From assembly GCA_020736575.1 (NCBI GenBank), contig JAGPYM010000001.1:2480001-2544000 (forward strand): a stretch of 64,000 bases of DNA, read 5' to 3'. The stretch is from Thelonectria olida. Lineage: Eukaryota; Ascomycota; Sordariomycetes; Hypocreales; Nectriaceae. Position 1 is the first letter of the stretch. Every line of letters starts with the position of its first letter. Shown piece after piece: positions 62,034 to 64,000 of the stretch. Below the pieces are notes generated by a model. That model saw nothing but the letters and a program-made list of their open reading frames with translations. It searched no databases and was not told the DNA's origin. The position numbers and the translations under genes were made by a program.

Positions 62034-62844
62034 GCATTGGTGATATTTCTTTGTGGTTGGAGTATGGTGCACGAGTTTTCTGGTCACTCCTCTCTTGGCT
62101 TCTCCCCTTTACGTTTGAAATGCTTGTTACTTCCTGTTCCCTCGATGGTTAAAGCCGTCACTAGGGCTGTCTACCGGTTTCGGGATTCCCAGAATTCAAC
62201 CAAGAGCTTTAAGACCACCGAGGAAGTTGAGGTGTTTGTGACTAGATCTTGCTGCAGACTAAAGAAAAACGTTTTGATTGCAAGAAGGTAGACCAAAATA
62301 TTCCTTGTCTAACAGTATGAGATCTGTATGATGGCAAATTCTCTGCGCGCCATTGTGAACTAAATGTACCATTTAAGAGAGCCCGCAGGAAAACAGCAGA
62401 AACAAGAAGTACTACTATTTCTACGAAAGAGTAGTTTCCAGGCAAGAACCAGTATGGATATTGTATATGCCGGTGAAGACACAGAGTTCGAGAGACTTAC
62501 ACGTGATGGGATGGACCTACACGGAAGTGATGCATTTAACGGGGCACTTCAGCCCCCAACCCGGGAAGTCATGAAGAGGGAGGCAGAAGGCGGAGGCAGA
62601 AGTTACGTAGAAATCATGGAATATTCTAAATGCTGAATGGAATGGATTAGAATAGTCTCTCCATGCAGTCACGTATATCTTCCTACGACACGTTTCTCAA
62701 TACGTTAATGAAATCATTCGAGGTACATAAGCAAGGGCTGTGATTCCCGTCCCGCTTAGATGCAACCCCCACCATCCGACAATCTTCAGCGCGGTCGCAA
62801 GCAGGGACACTTCCCGTCTGCATCTTCACTAGCACATCATTAAT
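62034..62844. other. Intergenic between the SPRY gene and PPP4R2 gene
   Basis: About 810 bp. A small frame at 62364-62636 has no motif and no good splice context. The stretch should hold the SPRY gene's 3' UTR and the next promoter. Confidence 0.45.
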
Positions 62845-64000
62845 ATGGAGGTCGACAGTGATAATAGTCTTCTTAGCAAGGTCGCGTTGGGCGCCGCAGT
62901 TGAGAAGTGAGTTCCACGTCATTTTCAGCTCTGAATACCTGCCGATATCTAACTATGGTCTTGTTTAGGGACGATTGGCCTGCGCTTCGCGCCGACATTC
63001 TCAGTAGACTCGACAAGGTACGTGTCTCCTTGCGATACTCTTCGACCAAATGTTCCTCCTGACCCGAGTAGATTGCGCACAATGACTTCCTCATACCTAA
63101 CCTACCTACTCCACCACCCGCGCCCTCGACCACGTCCGAAACACGAGCCTCTCCACCGCCAACATCACCACTCGACCAGCCTTCTCAAGAAGCCAACAAG
63201 GAGAATGCGCCAGATGGGTCGCAGCCATCAACTCAAAACACCGAGAGCAGCAAACTCCCAAAGCAGATTGCCGACATGCTGGCCGTCATCGTGTCTCGCC
63301 TAGAGACCTTCACCACCTATCCTCCGCACACCATTCAACGGCTCGTAGAGCTGGTCCTCGAGCCGCGTGCACACTATAGGGCGCTGGCGTCCTACCTCCA
63401 CGCCGTCGATAGAGTTGTTCAAGTGACCTCGGGGACGAACACGTACCCACTACCCCCAGCCATCCCAGACATGTCTTCCATGCACATCAATGGCGAGGAC
63501 CCCAACCATCCCGCCGTATCAGTTGCCTGGAGCAATCCCACGACGGCTGCCTTGGGGACTGATGAAGCCCTGGGAGGAGCGCTTTTGACACCTATACCGT
63601 GGTTGACAAAACGAAGCCCAGAGAGTAATCACGATACTCCGGGCGCCCAAATTCATAGCGAGAGTACGGAGACGATCGATGGCCCCAATGGCATGGGTAG
63701 TATCGAGACAGTCTCTGTGAGCGTCAATGGCGTTCCATCTACTGGCCATGCGAGAGGAATTACGCAAGGCGAGCTTCTCAGACAGGAGCAAAAGGCAGGA
63801 GTGGTTCCAGTTAGCCAACTATCACGGGCTCAGGACCCACTCGTCGAGGATGGAGATGGTAAAGCAATGGAAGAGGACGAGGAGCCACATGACGAAGAGG
63901 AGGAAACTCCTCACGCTAGAGGGCCCGAGGAGATTGGCGTGAATGATACTGGCCCTCAAGCCGTCACTACCTCAAGGTTTAGTGGCGAGGGCGGCCTCGA
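62845..64000 (+). CDS. PP4 regulatory subunit R2 (Psy4/PPP4R2), 5' part
   Basis: The gene runs off the window at 64000. Exons 62845-62906, 62969-63017 and 63072 to the edge join in frame, giving about 346 residues before the cut. The N-terminus MEVDSDNSLLSKVALGAAVE leads, after a Pro/Ser-rich spacer, into the family core LETFTTYPPHTIQRLVELVL, LEPRAHYRALASYLHAVDRV and VTSGTNTYPLPP. PPP4R2 proteins bind the catalytic PP4 phosphatase and PP4R3 and direct it to chromatin targets such as DNA-damage-phosphorylated histone. After the core come a short Pro/Thr region and an acidic stretch (EEDEEPHDEEEETPH), as in other fungal members. The 3' end and full length are not visible. Confidence 0.9.

Noticed and set aside
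1..64000. tRNA, 5S rRNA, transposon or CRISPR elements
   Set aside because: I looked for tRNA T-arm and anticodon-arm patterns, 5S-like blocks, terminal repeats and spaced direct repeats by eye and found none that held up. A tRNAscan or RepeatMasker run would be decisive.

Overview
This is nuclear DNA from a filamentous ascomycete, most likely a sordariomycete and probably from Hypocreales. Several things show this: short GT-AG introns of about 50-200 bp with CTAAC-type branch sites just upstream of the acceptor; fungus-specific families (WHITE COLLAR-2, Clr5-domain and fungal BTB proteins, a KIN4/KfsA kinase, a fungal GT2 glycosyltransferase, Gwt1); pyrimidine-rich leaders; and TACCTA/TAGGTA intergenic repeats. 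I saw no operons, tRNA or rRNA genes, transposons or CRISPR arrays. Fifteen protein genes are well supported.

Left block, 1.4-20.2 kb, is gene-dense: the blue-light/clock regulator wc-2 (+), a small DUF7721-type protein (+), a five-exon amidase (-), a PHAF1/UPF0183 protein (+), mitochondrial D-lactate dehydrogenase (-), a Clr5-domain regulator (-), a probably peroxisomal crotonase (+) and a disordered Ser-rich fungal protein (-).

From 20.2 to 51.4 kb, genes stand alone between long non-coding stretches (about 12.7, 6.6 and 6.4 kb): the GT2 glycosyltransferase (+), a BTB-related protein (-) and the GPI-anchor acyltransferase GWT1 (+). GT2 and GWT1 both act in building the cell surface.

Right block, 51.4-64 kb, is all on the plus strand: a KIN4/KfsA-type kinase, a CAX-type Ca2+/H+ exchanger with six exons and a large cytosolic insert, a SPRY-domain protein with Pro-rich repeats, and the 5' part of a PP4 regulatory subunit (PPP4R2) that runs off the end.

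Most genes look like widely conserved housekeeping or regulatory loci. I found no clear new multi-gene system. The most notable signals are two micro-exons of 16 and 17 nt, an open alternative 3' extension inside the exchanger's longest intron, a long insert in a kinase activation segment, a possible PTS1 on the crotonase, an isolated hairpin, and a few weak gene candidates in the gene-poor stretches. Gene models were built by eye from splice signals, frame and family knowledge; no database search was run.
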